The notes under the pieces are model-generated. The model worked only from the letters and a program-made list of their open reading frames with translations, was not told the origin of the DNA and did not search any database. Position numbers and translations under genes: made by a program. This document shows, one piece after another, positions 32,991-42,143 of a stretch of DNA of 64,000 nucleotides. The stretch lies in the NCBI GenBank assembly GCA_018261935.1, contig JAGTRP010000003.1, forward strand, positions 223,932 to 287,931. The letters run 5' to 3'. This DNA comes from Rhodocyclaceae bacterium. Lineage in GTDB: Bacteria > Pseudomonadota > Gammaproteobacteria > Burkholderiales > Rhodocyclaceae. How positions within the stretch are numbered: the stretch's first letter is position 1; the number at the start of each line of letters is the position of its first letter.

Positions 32991-33018
32991 CGCGCGAAAG
33001 CCGATCCCCGGAAAGCAA

Positions 33019-33046
33019 AAAAGGCTTTCATCGCTGAAAGCCTTTT
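33019..33046. terminator. Bidirectional terminator between TonB receptor and tRNA-Leu
   Basis: AAAAGGCTTTCA and TGAAAGCCTTTT form a perfect 12-bp stem around TCGC, with T-runs on both strands. It serves the receptor gene (plus) and tRNA-Leu (minus). Confidence 0.9.
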
Positions 33047-33056
33047 CTTTGCTTGA

Positions 33057-33141
33057 TGGTGCCCAGGAAGGGACTCGAACCCCCACGCCTTTCGGCGCCA
33101 GAACCTAAATCTGGTGCGTCTACCAATTTCGCCACCTGGGC
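33057..33141 (-). tRNA. tRNA-Leu (TAG)
   Basis: An 85-base class II tRNA with encoded CCA. The acceptor stem GCCCAGG pairs with CCTGGGC, the anticodon loop is TTTAGGT with anticodon TAG, a long variable arm (GGCGCCGAAAGGCGT region) is present, and the T arm has GGTTCGAGTCC. The discriminator is A, as in tRNA-Leu. Confidence 0.97.
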
Positions 33142-33196
33142 GGGCGGGGCGGATTCTAACACCGTCATGGCATTCGCCCCTATACTTGCCGCCGCC

Positions 33197-34006
33197 ATGC
33201 CGGTCGATCATTACGAAAACTTTCCCGTCGCTTCCCTGCTGGTGCCGACCCGCCTGCGCCGGCCCATCGAGACCATCTACCGTTTCGCCCGCAGCGCCGA
33301 CGACATTGCCGACGAGGGAGACGCTCCCGCCGAACAGCGCCTGGCCGGCCTGCAGGCCTACCAGGCCGAACTGGACCGCATCGAGGCCGGCGCCGCGCCC
33401 CTGACCCCACTCTTCATCGACCTGGCGCAAACCATCGCCAGCCACGGCCTGCCCATCGGCCTCTTCCGGGACCTCCTCGATGCCTTCGCCCAGGACGTGG
33501 TCAAGAAGCGCTACGCCGACTTCCCGGATCTCCTCGACTACTGCCGCCGCTCCGCCAATCCGGTGGGGAGGCTGGTGCTGCACCTCTTCGGCCGCACCGA
33601 GCCGCAGCACCTGGAACAGTCCGATTGCATCTGCACTGCCCTGCAGCTCATCAATTTCTGGCAGGACGTCGCCATCGACTGGCGGAAGGACCGGGTCTAT
33701 ATCCCGCAATGCGACCTGCCCCGTTTCCGGGTCGGCGAGGAGGACATCGCCGCCGGCCGCTGGTCGGCCAACTGGGCGGCCCTGATGGATTTCCAGGTGG
33801 ACCGGGCCCGCAGCCTCATGCTGCGGGGCGCTCCCCTGGTGCGGGCCCTGCCCGGCCGGCTGGGGTGGGAGATCCGCCTGACCATCCAGGGCGGGCTGCG
33901 CATTCTCGAAGGCGTCCGCCGGGTGCGGGGCGACGTCTGGCACCATCGGCCCACCCTCGGCCCCTGGGATTGGCTCGTCCTGGCCGGCCGCTCCCTTACA
34001 ATGTGA
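33197..34006 (+). CDS. hpnC: HpnC, squalene/phytoene synthase-like (squalene pathway)
   Basis: 269-residue isoprenyl synthase-fold protein. In the HpnCDE pathway it converts presqualene diphosphate to hydroxysqualene. Aspartate-rich motifs are FARSADDIADEGD and INFWQDVAIDWRKDRVYIP. The start MPVDHYENFPVASLLVPTRL matches the family; an in-frame ATG at 33167 would add ten residues and neither has a clear ribosome site. It begins 56 bases from the divergent tRNA-Leu and is followed 4 bases later by hpnD. Confidence 0.93.
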   Translation: MPVDHYENFPVASLLVPTRLRRPIETIYRFARSADDIADEGDAPAEQRLAGLQAYQAELDRIEAGAAPLTPLFIDLAQTIASHGLPIGLFRDLLDAFAQDVVKKRYADFPDLLDYCRRSANPVGRLVLHLFGRTEPQHLEQSDCICTALQLINFWQDVAIDWRKDRVYIPQCDLPRFRVGEEDIAAGRWSANWAALMDFQVDRARSLMLRGAPLVRALPGRLGWEIRLTIQGGLRILEGVRRVRGDVWHHRPTLGPWDWLVLAGRSLTM

Positions 34007-34010
34007 TTCC

Positions 34011-34844
34011 ATGACTCCGGATCAATACTGCCAAGAAAAATCCGCCGCCAGCGGCTCGTCCTTCTATTACAGCTTTCTTTTCCTGCCCGCCGAGCGCCGG
34101 CGCGCCATCATGGCCCTCTACGCCTTCTGCCGGGAAGTGGATGACGTGGTGGACGAATGCCACGACCTTGCCCTGGCCTCCACCAAGCTGGCCTGGTGGC
34201 GCCAGGAGGTGGAACGGATCGCCGCGGGCCAGCCTGAACACCCCGTCGGCCAGGCACTGCAGGCCGCCGGCCGCCGGTTCAGCCTGCCCCGGGAACAGCT
34301 GCTGGAGATCATCGACGGCATGGAGATGGATCTGCAGCAGTCCCGCTACCTGGATTTCAAGGGCCTCTCCCTGTACTGCTACCGGGTCGCCAGCGTCGTG
34401 GGCCTCCTGTCGGCGGAAATCTTCGGCTACCGGGACCGCGCCACCCTCAAGTACGCCCACGACCTGGGCATGGCTTTCCAGCTCACCAACATCGTCCGCG
34501 ACATCGGCGAGGACGCCCGGCGGGGACGCATCTACATCCCCATGGACGAGCTGAAGCAGTTCAACGTGCCCGCCGCCGACATCCTCAATTCCCGCTACTC
34601 CGACAACTTCGCCGCCCTCATGCGCTTCCAGGTGGAGCGGGCCGAGAGCTACTACGACCAGGCCCTGGGCGAGCTGCCGGCGGGGGACAGGAAGAGCCAG
34701 CGCCCCGGCATCGTCATGGCGGCCATCTACCGCACCCTCCTCGACGAGATCAAGCGCGAAAATTACCAGGTCCTGCACCAGCGCATCGCCCTCACCCCGC
34801 TCAGGAAGCTCTGGCTCGCCTGGAAGACCTGGATGTTTGCATGA
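34011..34844 (+). CDS. hpnD: HpnD, presqualene diphosphate synthase
   Basis: 277-residue enzyme that condenses two farnesyl diphosphates to presqualene diphosphate, the first step of the bacterial three-enzyme squalene route. The two Asp-rich motifs are CREVDDVVDECHD and TNIVRDIGEDARRGRIYIP, and the start is MTPDQYCQEKSAASGSSFYY. It overlaps hpnE by 4 bases (ATGA). Its presence with hpnC and hpnE indicates squalene, and so probably hopanoid, synthesis; the cyclase gene is not in the window. Confidence 0.95.
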   Translation: MTPDQYCQEKSAASGSSFYYSFLFLPAERRRAIMALYAFCREVDDVVDECHDLALASTKLAWWRQEVERIAAGQPEHPVGQALQAAGRRFSLPREQLLEIIDGMEMDLQQSRYLDFKGLSLYCYRVASVVGLLSAEIFGYRDRATLKYAHDLGMAFQLTNIVRDIGEDARRGRIYIPMDELKQFNVPAADILNSRYSDNFAALMRFQVERAESYYDQALGELPAGDRKSQRPGIVMAAIYRTLLDEIKRENYQVLHQRIALTPLRKLWLAWKTWMFA

Positions 34845-36061
34845 GGATTGCGGTCGTCGGGGGGGGATGGGCCGGTATCGCGGCGGCCGTCGAACTCGCC
34901 ACCGCCGGCCGCGCCGTCACCCTGTTCGAAGCCGGCCGCCGGCTGGGCGGCAGGGCCCGCAGCGTCGCCATCGACGGCCGCACCGTGGACAACGGGCAGC
35001 ACATCATGCTCGGAGCCTACCGCGACACCCTCGCCCTGATGCGCCGGGTCGGTGCCGACCCGGAAGAGCTGTTGCGGCGCCTGCCCCTGCAGGTCCGGGA
35101 CAATGCCGGCTTCCGCCTGGCCCTGCCCCGGCTGCCCGCTCCCCTCAACCTCGCCTGGGGACTGATGACCGCCCACGGCGTCGGGCTGGGTGAAAAGATC
35201 GCTACCGCCCGCTGGATGGAGCGCCTGAAGGCCGACGCCTTCCGCCTGCCCCGGGACACCACCGTCGCCGCCTGGCTGGATGCTGCCGGCCAGACCGGAT
35301 GCCTGCGCCGCCATCTCTGGGAACCCCTCTGCCTCGCCGCCCTCAACACCCCGGCCGAGCGGGCCTCGGCCCATATCTTCGCCAACGTCCTGCGGGACAG
35401 TCTCGGCAGCCCTCGGCGGGAGGATACCGACCTCCTCCTGCCCCGCACCGACCTAGGCGAGCTCCTGCCGGAGCCCGCCGCTGCCTGGCTCGCGGCCCAG
35501 GGGGCCGAATTGCGGCTGGGGCACCGGGTCCGCTCCATCGCGCTCGCTGAAGATGTCGTCGCCGTCGACGGCGAGGGCTTCGCCGCCATCATCCTCGCCA
35601 CCGCCCCCCGGCACGCCGCCCGGATTCTGCCGGCCCTGGCCGTGGCCTGCGACCATGAGCCCATCGCCACCGTCTATCTCGGCTACCCACCCGGCACTGC
35701 CCTGCCCTTTCCCATGCAAGGTCTCCAGGGAGGCATCGGCCAGTGGGTCATCGACCGGGGCGAAGGCCTCATCGCCTGCGTCCTTTCCGGCCACGGCCGC
35801 TGGGAGGACTTCCCGGACGCCGCCCTGGCCGAGCGCCTGCACAGAGAACTGGGCCTGCCCACACCGCCCCTCTGGCAGCAGGTCATCCGGGAGAAGCGGG
35901 CCACCTTCTCCTGCCAGCCCAACCTCGCCCGGCCCGGCCATGCCACGGCCCATCCCCGGCTCTGGCTGGCCGGCGACATGACCTGGGAAGAATTCCCGGC
36001 CACCCTGGAAGGCGCCGTGCGCAGCGGCCTGCGGGCGGCGCGGGCGGCGCTCGTCGCCTAG
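34841..36061 (+). CDS. hpnE: HpnE, hydroxysqualene dehydroxylase
   Basis: 406-residue FAD-dependent amine-oxidase-fold protein that reduces hydroxysqualene to squalene. The dinucleotide-binding motif is IAVVGGGWAGIAAAVELA, followed by GRRLGGRARS and TVDNGQHIMLGAYRDTL. The C-terminal FAD segment is LWLAGDMTWEEFPATLEGAV. It completes hpnCDE. Its stop codon shares CTAG with the stop of the convergent ABC ATPase gene. Confidence 0.94.
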   Translation: MRIAVVGGGWAGIAAAVELATAGRAVTLFEAGRRLGGRARSVAIDGRTVDNGQHIMLGAYRDTLALMRRVGADPEELLRRLPLQVRDNAGFRLALPRLPAPLNLAWGLMTAHGVGLGEKIATARWMERLKADAFRLPRDTTVAAWLDAAGQTGCLRRHLWEPLCLAALNTPAERASAHIFANVLRDSLGSPRREDTDLLLPRTDLGELLPEPAAAWLAAQGAELRLGHRVRSIALAEDVVAVDGEGFAAIILATAPRHAARILPALAVACDHEPIATVYLGYPPGTALPFPMQGLQGGIGQWVIDRGEGLIACVLSGHGRWEDFPDAALAERLHRELGLPTPPLWQQVIREKRATFSCQPNLARPGHATAHPRLWLAGDMTWEEFPATLEGAVRSGLRAARAALVA

Positions 36062-36735
36062 TCCGCCGACAGCCGGCCGGCGGCGATATGGAGCACCCGG
36101 CCGCAGCGGGCGGCGATCTCCTCGTCGTGGGTCACCAAGACCAGGGTCGTGCCCTGGCGGGCGTTCAGTTCGAACATGAGATCGATGACCTGGTGGCCGG
36201 TGGCGGCATCCAGGTTGCCGGTCGGCTCGTCGGCCAGCACCAGCCGGGGATCCGGCGCAAAGGCCCGGGCCAGGGCGACGCGCTGCTGCTCGCCGCCCGA
36301 AAGATGCTTGGGATAGTGCTTCAGGCGGTGTCCCAGCCCCACCCGCTCCAGCCAGCCCCGGGCGGTATCCGCCGCCTGGCGGGCACCCGCCAGCTCCAGG
36401 GGCAGCATGACGTTCTCCAGGGCGTTCAAGGACGGCAGCAGCTGGAAGGACTGGAAGACGAACCCGAGAAGGCGCCCCCGCAGCACGGCCCGGGCATCCT
36501 CGTCCAGGGTTCCGAGGCTGGCTCCATCGATGCGTACTTCGCCGGCGGTCGGCACATCGAGGCCCGCCAGCAGTCCAAGCAGGGTCGATTTGCCGGAGCC
36601 CGAGGCGCCGACAATGGCCACGGTCTCTCCCGGCATGACCGCGAAGGAAATATCCTGCAAAATCGTCAGGGGCTGGACCCCGTTGTCCACGGCCTTGCCG
36701 AGCCCGATCACTTCCACCAACGCCTGTTCAGCCAT
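36058..36735 (-). CDS. ABC transporter ATP-binding protein, YbbA/LolD-like
   Basis: 225-residue ATPase of the MacB/LolD/YbbA group. Walker A GASGSGKSTL, Q-loop FQSFQLLPSLNALENV, signature LSGGEQQRVALARA, Walker B LVLADEPTGNLD and switch histidine VTHDEE are complete. As in many proteobacteria it faces tesA; however, the permease (YbbP type) that should follow is replaced here by the convergent hpnE, so its membrane partner must be encoded elsewhere. The ATG (36733-36735) interlocks with the tesA ATG in CATG. Confidence 0.88.
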   Translation of the reverse strand: MAEQALVEVIGLGKAVDNGVQPLTILQDISFAVMPGETVAIVGASGSGKSTLLGLLAGLDVPTAGEVRIDGASLGTLDEDARAVLRGRLLGFVFQSFQLLPSLNALENVMLPLELAGARQAADTARGWLERVGLGHRLKHYPKHLSGGEQQRVALARAFAPDPRLVLADEPTGNLDAATGHQVIDLMFELNARQGTTLVLVTHDEEIAARCGRVLHIAAGRLSAD

Positions 36736-37336
36736 GCGCACGATCCTGTTCCTGATGACACTGATTCTGGCCGCCCCGCCGGCCCTGGCGGCGAAGACCA
36801 TCCTGGTTTTCGGCGACTCCCTCTCCGCCGGCTACGGCATTCGGCCCCTGGCCGCCTGGCCCTCCCTGCTGCAAGCCCGGCTGGCGGAAAAGCGCTCCGA
36901 TTATAGCGTCGCCAACCTCAGCATCTCGGGCGAAACCACGGCGGGCGGCCACAGCCGGCTGCCGGCAGCCCTGCGGCAAAACCGTCCGGCGGTGGTGATC
37001 CTGGAACTCGGAGCCAACGACGGCCTGCGCGGACTTCCCCTCGCCCAGATGAAGGACAACCTCACCGCCATGGTGGACATGGCCCGGAAAGACGGCGCCC
37101 GGGTGCTGCTGGTGGGGATGCGCCTGCCGCCCAACTACGGGCCCTATGCCGAGCAGTTCCAGGCGATCTACGCTGAGGTGGCGACGAAGCGCAAGGTGCC
37201 CCTGGTGGATTTCCTGCTCGCCGGCATCGCCGACCAGCCGGCCCTCTTCCAGGCGGACACCTTCCATCCGACGGCGGAAGCCCAGCCCAAGTTGCTGGAC
37301 CAGGTCTGGCCGTCCCTCCTCCCCCTGCTAAAATAG
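36734..37336 (+). CDS. tesA: TesA-like periplasmic GDSL esterase/lysophospholipase
   Basis: 200-residue SGNH hydrolase with a signal peptide (MRTILFLMTLILAAPPALA). Block I ILVFGDSLSAGYGI holds the nucleophilic Ser, block III is LELGANDGLRG, and block V DTFHPTAEAQ has the Asp-X2-His. The family cleaves acyl-CoA thioesters, esters and lysophospholipids in the periplasm. The start codon overlaps that of the divergent ABC ATPase by two bases, so each promoter must lie inside the opposite gene. selU follows 4 bases after the stop. Confidence 0.92.
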   Translation: MRTILFLMTLILAAPPALAAKTILVFGDSLSAGYGIRPLAAWPSLLQARLAEKRSDYSVANLSISGETTAGGHSRLPAALRQNRPAVVILELGANDGLRGLPLAQMKDNLTAMVDMARKDGARVLLVGMRLPPNYGPYAEQFQAIYAEVATKRKVPLVDFLLAGIADQPALFQADTFHPTAEAQPKLLDQVWPSLLPLLK

Positions 37337-37340
37337 CCGG

Positions 37341-38402
37341 ATGAAATCAGGCATCGCCACCATCGAAGACCTGGGCGCCTTCGACGAAATCATCGACGTC
37401 CGCTCCCCCGCCGAATTCGAGGAAGACCACATCCCCGGCGCCATCAACTGCCCGGTCCTGGACAACGACCAGCGGGCCCAGGTGGGCACCATCTACAAGC
37501 AGGTGTCCCCCTTCGAGGCCAAGAAGATCGGCGCCGCCCTGGTGGCCGAGAATATCGGCCATCATCTGCGGGAACACTTCCTGGACCGCCCGAAGGGCTG
37601 GAGCCCCCTGGTCTATTGCTGGCGGGGCGGCAACCGCAGCGGCGCCATGGTCACCGTCCTGCGCTCGGTGGGCTGGAAGGCGGCCCAGTTGAGCGGGGGC
37701 TACAAGGCCTATCGCCAGCAGGTGGTGGCGGCCCTGGAAACCCTGCCCCGGCAATTCCACTACCGGGTCCTGTGCGGCCCCACGGGCAGCGCCAAGACCC
37801 GCATCCTCCAGGCCATCGGCGCCCTGGGCGAGCAGGTGCTGGACCTGGAGACCCTGGCCTGCCACAAGGGCTCCGTCCTCGGCGTCCTGCCGTCCACGCC
37901 CCAGCCGACCCAAAAATGGTTCGAGACCCGGGTATTGCAGTGCCTCCAGTCCTTCGACCCGGCCCGCCCGGTGTATGTGGAGGCCGAAAGCCGCAAGATC
38001 GGCCGCATGCAAGTGCCGGAAGCGCTGCTGGAAACCTTCCGGGCCGGCACCTGCCTCCGGATCGAAGCGCCCCTGGCGGCCCGGGTGGATTTCCTGCTCG
38101 GTGACTACGATTATTTCGTCGCCGACCCGGCCTGGCTGAAGCGCCGCCTGGAAGCCTTGCAGGGCCTGCAGAGCAACGAGACCCTGGCGAACTGGAACAC
38201 CCTCATCGACAGCGGACAGTGGACCGGCCTGGTGGCCGAATTGCTGGAGCGGCACTACGACCCCCTCTACCGCCGTTCCCAGAATATCAATTTTGCCGGT
38301 TACCGGGACCCGCAGACCTTTGGGGCTCAAGACCTTTCCGCCGCCGGCATCGCCCAGGTGGCCGGCGCCATCGTCGACAGCGCCGCCCTCGCTCAGGTCT
38401 GA
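37341..38402 (+). CDS. mnmH: tRNA 2-selenouridine synthase (SelU/MnmH)
   Basis: 353-residue enzyme that replaces sulfur with selenium in 2-thiouridine at the tRNA wobble position, via a geranylated intermediate. The N-terminal rhodanese domain has the catalytic cysteine in VYCWRGGNRSG; the C-terminal P-loop domain has LCGPTGSAKTRIL. Length and both domains are typical. The last 10 bases overlap the convergent methyltransferase gene. Selenophosphate synthase (selD), required for function, is not in the window. Confidence 0.94.
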   Translation: MKSGIATIEDLGAFDEIIDVRSPAEFEEDHIPGAINCPVLDNDQRAQVGTIYKQVSPFEAKKIGAALVAENIGHHLREHFLDRPKGWSPLVYCWRGGNRSGAMVTVLRSVGWKAAQLSGGYKAYRQQVVAALETLPRQFHYRVLCGPTGSAKTRILQAIGALGEQVLDLETLACHKGSVLGVLPSTPQPTQKWFETRVLQCLQSFDPARPVYVEAESRKIGRMQVPEALLETFRAGTCLRIEAPLAARVDFLLGDYDYFVADPAWLKRRLEALQGLQSNETLANWNTLIDSGQWTGLVAELLERHYDPLYRRSQNINFAGYRDPQTFGAQDLSAAGIAQVAGAIVDSAALAQV

Positions 38403-38932
38403 ACGGCGCAGATGGCCTGCCGCAGGGCGGGCTTGGGTTGCTCCCCGTAGCCTTCCTCATAGGCCAGCACGGCGAGGCCAGCCCGCCTCGCCAGATCGAG
38501 CAGTTCCTGGGAGCGCAGCAGGAAGTCGGGATTGGAGGGCTTGCCGTAGCGCTCGTTGCCCACCATGAACGTTTCGTAGATGAGCACCCCACCCGGGGCC
38601 AGAAGTTCCAGGACATCCGGCAGCCGCGGCCGCCAAAGGTAATTGGTCACCACGACTCCCGCAAAGCGCCGCCCGGCCAGGGGCCAATCCCTGCCTTCGA
38701 GATCGGCCGCCAGGGGAGTTACCCCGGGGATGGTCCCCAGGGAAGCCAGGGCGGCGGCATCCCGATCCACCGCCAGCACCCGGTGGCCGGCCGCCGCCAG
38801 CAGGCGGGTGTGGCGACCGGAGCCGCAGGCCAGATCGAGCACCTCGCCAGCGGCCGGAATATGCCTGATAAATCGACTCACCCAAGGGGAAGGGGGTATC
38901 ATCGGCGCGATTTTGTCCGGAGGGCTGATCAT
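38393..38932 (-). CDS. Class I SAM-dependent methyltransferase
   Basis: Up to 179 residues with SAM-binding motif I VLDLACGSGRHTRLLAAAGH, motif II LAVDRDAAAL and FAGVVVTNYLWRP. It resembles the TehB/UbiE-type small methyltransferases; the substrate is unknown. Two starts are possible: ATG at 38932, which interlocks with the osmC ATG in CATG, or ATG at 38902 (MIPPSPWVSRF), 30 bases downstream. Neither has a clear ribosome site. The 3' end overlaps the end of selU by 10 bases. Confidence 0.8.
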   Translation of the reverse strand: MISPPDKIAPMIPPSPWVSRFIRHIPAAGEVLDLACGSGRHTRLLAAAGHRVLAVDRDAAALASLGTIPGVTPLAADLEGRDWPLAGRRFAGVVVTNYLWRPRLPDVLELLAPGGVLIYETFMVGNERYGKPSNPDFLLRSQELLDLARRAGLAVLAYEEGYGEQPKPALRQAICAVQT

Positions 38933-39344
38933 GTCTCACATCGTTGTCGTCAAGGAAAACGGCCTTGGCCGCTACCAGCAGGAAATCATCGTCGGGGACC
39001 GCCACCGGCTGATCGCCGACGAGCCGGTGGAAAGCGGCGGCGATGACATGGGTCCCGCGCCTTTCGATTTTCTCATGGCCGGGCTCGGCGCCTGCACTTC
39101 CATGACCCTGCGCATGTACGCCGAGCGCAAGGAGTGGCCCCTCGAGGCGGTCAGCGTCACCCTGCGCTTCGATAAGGTAGCAGACGAAAGCGGCCACAAG
39201 GCAGACCGTATCGAGCGGGTCATCGCCCTGGCCGGCAACCTCACGCCGGAGCAGCGCCAGCGCCTTCTCGAAATCGCCGACAAATGCCCCACCCACCGGG
39301 TCCTGCAAGCCCCCCTGCGGATCGACAGCCGGCTCGCGGAATAG
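38931..39344 (+). CDS. OsmC/Ohr-family protein
   Basis: 137-residue OsmC-fold protein. The family detoxifies organic hydroperoxides using a cysteine pair; here the motif region is MAGLGACTSMTLRMYAERK with a cysteine, and a second cysteine is in EIADKCPTHRVL. This C-X(n)-C pair and the PAPFDFLMAGLGAC block match the YhfA/OsmC group. GGAGGG stands 7 bases before the ATG at 38931. Substrate unproven. Confidence 0.88.
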   Translation: MSHIVVVKENGLGRYQQEIIVGDRHRLIADEPVESGGDDMGPAPFDFLMAGLGACTSMTLRMYAERKEWPLEAVSVTLRFDKVADESGHKADRIERVIALAGNLTPEQRQRLLEIADKCPTHRVLQAPLRIDSRLAE

Positions 39345-39434
39345 CCCGTTCTGCCTAGTTCCCCACGTAGCATCAACGCGCCAATCCATGTTATCGTGCA
39401 GTGCACAATAAACGGCGAAGCCGAGGTTCATACC

Positions 39435-42128
39435 ATGCTGGAACAGCACTACCTGACTGCCCTTTTCGAGCCCAAGTCGGTGGCCGTCATCGGCGCCTCG
39501 GACCGCGAGAATTCTGTCGGCAACGTCATTTTCAGGAACATCCTGAATTCGGGCTACAAGGGAAGGCTCTACGCCATCAATCCCAAGCATGACACGGTGC
39601 AGGGCCAGGAAGCCTACAAGTCCATCGAGGAAATCGGCGCCCGGGTCGAGCTGGCGGTCATCGCCACCCGGGCCCAGACGGTGCCCAAGATCGTCGAGCA
39701 ATGCGGCCGCAGCGGCGTGCGCAACGTCATCGTCATCAGCGCCGGCTTCTCGGAATCCGGCCACGTCGGCGCCGCCATCGAGCGCAAGATGCTGGAAATT
39801 GCCCGCTCCTACAATGTGCGCATCCTCGGCCCCAACTGCCTGGGCATCATCCGTCCGGACCTGGGCCTCAACGCCACCTTCGCCCGGGTCACGGCCAACA
39901 CCGGCAATCTCGCCCTGGTGGCCCAATCCGGTGCCATGTGCGCCGCCGTCCTCGACTGGGCCAAGTCCAACAATGTCGGCTTCTCCACGGTCATCTCCCT
40001 GGGCAGCACGGCGGACGTGGATTTCGGGGAAATCCTCGACTACCTCATCTACGACAACCGCACCCACTACATCCTCCTGTATGTGGAGGGCATCCGGGAT
40101 GCCCGCCGCTTCATGAGCGCGCTCCGTTCCGCCGCCCGGATCAAGCCCATCATCCTCCTGAAGGCCGGCCGCCACGAGGCCGGCCTGGTGGCCACCCAGG
40201 CCCACTCCGGCATGACCGCCGTGTCCGACGCGGTCTTCAACGCGGCCGTGCGCCGGGCGGGCGTGGTGCGGGTGGCGACCGTCGCCCAGCTCTTCTATGC
40301 CGCCAAGGCCCTGGCCTCCAAGTTCCGGCCCCAGAGCAACCGGCTGGCCATCATCACCAACGGCGGCGGCCCCGGCGCCATGGCCGCCGACCGGGCCGGC
40401 GACCTGGGCATTCCCTTGCCGCCCCTGGCAACGGAAACCATGGCCACCCTGAACAAGTGCATGCCTCCGGCCTGGTCCCACAACAATCCGGTGGATATCG
40501 CCGGCGATGCGACCCCGGAGCGCTATCGGGACGCCATCATGGCGGTCTCCCAGGACGAAGGCATCGACGCCCTCCTGGTCATGCTCTCGCCCCAGGCCAT
40601 GACCCAGCCCATGGAAGTGGCCAAGGTGGTGCTCGAAGTCAGCGAACAAGCCGGCAAGCCCATCATCTGCTGCTGGATGGGCGAGGAGCAGGTGGCGCCG
40701 GCCCGCCGCTTCCTGAGCGAAGCCCGCATCCCGGCCTTCCGCATGCCGGAGACGGCCATCGACCTGTTCCACCACATTTCCACCTACTACCGCAACCAGA
40801 AACTCCTCCTGCAGACGCCGGACCCCACCCGCCAGCACAACCGCCCGGAAACCGAAGGCGCCAAGATGCTGATCGAGGCGCTGCTGGCCGAGCGCCGCAA
40901 GGTGCTGTCGGAAATGGAATCGAAGGCCATCCTGCGCGCCTTCCGGGTGCCGGTAGCCCAGACCATGGTGGCCCGCACCGCGACCGAAGCCCTCCTCCTG
41001 GCCGAACAGATCGGCTTTCCGGTGGCGATGAAGGTGGATTCCCAGGATTTCCCCCACAAGACCGATGCCGGCGGCGTGCGCCTCAACATCACCAACGCCC
41101 CGGCGGTGCGCAACGCCTACCACGACATCATCGAGACGGTGCAGAAGCGCCACCCGAACGCCCACATCAACGGCGTCTCCATCGAGCCTTTCCTGGCCCG
41201 CCCGAATGGCCGTGAGCTCATGGTCGGCGTCTTCCGGGACCCCATCTTCGGCCCGGTCATCACCTTCGGCTCCGGCGGCGCCGATATCGAGGTCTTCAGC
41301 GACCGTTCCGTCGCCATGCCGCCCCTGAACAAGTTCCTGGCCCAGGACCTCATCCGCTCCACCCGCGCCTCCCGCGCCCTGGGGGAATTCCGCAACATGC
41401 CGCCGGTGGACATGGAGGCCTTGGAGGAAGTCCTGCTTTCCATTTCCGAAATGGTCTGCGAACTGCCGTGGATCGTGGAAATGGACTTGAATCCCCTGAT
41501 CGTGGACGAAAACGGGGCGATTGCCGCCGACGCCCGCATTGTCATCGACCACAACGCCGCCACCAGTGGTGACCGCTACGCCCACATGGCGATCTACCCC
41601 TATCCGACCCATCTTATCCAGGAATGGCAGATGAACGACGGCAGAATCGTCACCATCCGTCCCATCCGGCCGGAGGATGCGGATATGGAGCAGGAGTTCG
41701 TCAAGGAGATGTCGGACGAGTCCCGCTACTACCGGTTCATGGACACCATCCGGGAACTCACCCAGACCATGCTGGTGCGCTTCACCCAGATCGACTACGA
41801 CCGGGAAATGGCCCTGGTGGCCACCCTTCCCAACGAGGAAGGCAAGGACATCCAGATCGGCGTCGCCCGCTACGTGGTCAATCCGGATGGTGAATCGGTG
41901 GAGTTCGCCCTCGCCGTCGCCGACGAATGGCAAAAGTGCGGGGTCGGCCGGAAGCTCATGTCGGCCCTCGTCGAATGCGCCCGCATGAAGGGCTACCGGG
42001 CGGTGGTGGGGGACGTGCTGGCCACCAACACCAAGATGTTCCGCCTCATGACCAGTCTCGGCTTCACCATCCACCCCCACCCGGACGACACGGCGGTCAA
42101 GCGGGTGGTGAAGCCCTTGACGGGCTGA
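39435..42128 (+). CDS. Pat-type protein: ADP-forming acyl-CoA synthetase domains fused to GNAT acetyltransferase
   Basis: 897 residues. Order: CoA-binding domain (FEPKSVAVIGASDRENSVGN), succinyl-CoA ligase-like domain (LVAQSGAMCAAVLDWA; LAIITNGGGPGAMAADRAGD), ATP-grasp domain (about 500-720, FPVAMKVDSQDFPHKTDAGG) and a C-terminal GNAT domain (about 735-885, EWQKCGVGRKLMSALVECAR). Homologues (Pat/PatZ) acetylate lysines of acetyl-CoA synthetase and other enzymes. The start at 39435 (MLEQHYLTALFEP) is preferred over one 39 bases upstream because GAGG lies at a fair distance and similarity begins there. A terminator follows. Confidence 0.9.
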   Translation: MLEQHYLTALFEPKSVAVIGASDRENSVGNVIFRNILNSGYKGRLYAINPKHDTVQGQEAYKSIEEIGARVELAVIATRAQTVPKIVEQCGRSGVRNVIVISAGFSESGHVGAAIERKMLEIARSYNVRILGPNCLGIIRPDLGLNATFARVTANTGNLALVAQSGAMCAAVLDWAKSNNVGFSTVISLGSTADVDFGEILDYLIYDNRTHYILLYVEGIRDARRFMSALRSAARIKPIILLKAGRHEAGLVATQAHSGMTAVSDAVFNAAVRRAGVVRVATVAQLFYAAKALASKFRPQSNRLAIITNGGGPGAMAADRAGDLGIPLPPLATETMATLNKCMPPAWSHNNPVDIAGDATPERYRDAIMAVSQDEGIDALLVMLSPQAMTQPMEVAKVVLEVSEQAGKPIICCWMGEEQVAPARRFLSEARIPAFRMPETAIDLFHHISTYYRNQKLLLQTPDPTRQHNRPETEGAKMLIEALLAERRKVLSEMESKAILRAFRVPVAQTMVARTATEALLLAEQIGFPVAMKVDSQDFPHKTDAGGVRLNITNAPAVRNAYHDIIETVQKRHPNAHINGVSIEPFLARPNGRELMVGVFRDPIFGPVITFGSGGADIEVFSDRSVAMPPLNKFLAQDLIRSTRASRALGEFRNMPPVDMEALEEVLLSISEMVCELPWIVEMDLNPLIVDENGAIAADARIVIDHNAATSGDRYAHMAIYPYPTHLIQEWQMNDGRIVTIRPIRPEDADMEQEFVKEMSDESRYYRFMDTIRELTQTMLVRFTQIDYDREMALVATLPNEEGKDIQIGVARYVVNPDGESVEFALAVADEWQKCGVGRKLMSALVECARMKGYRAVVGDVLATNTKMFRLMTSLGFTIHPHPDDTAVKRVVKPLTG

Positions 42129-42143
42129 GAATGACCAGAAATG

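Noticed and set aside
29330..33141. Repeated GGGACTCGAACCC at 29342 and 33071 as possible attachment repeats
   Set aside because: Both are the conserved T-arm of the two tRNA genes, not a duplicated integration site.
38457..42080. A 1207-codon open frame on the minus strand opposite the Pat-type gene
   Set aside because: Antisense shadow of an intact conserved gene; no recognisable motifs.
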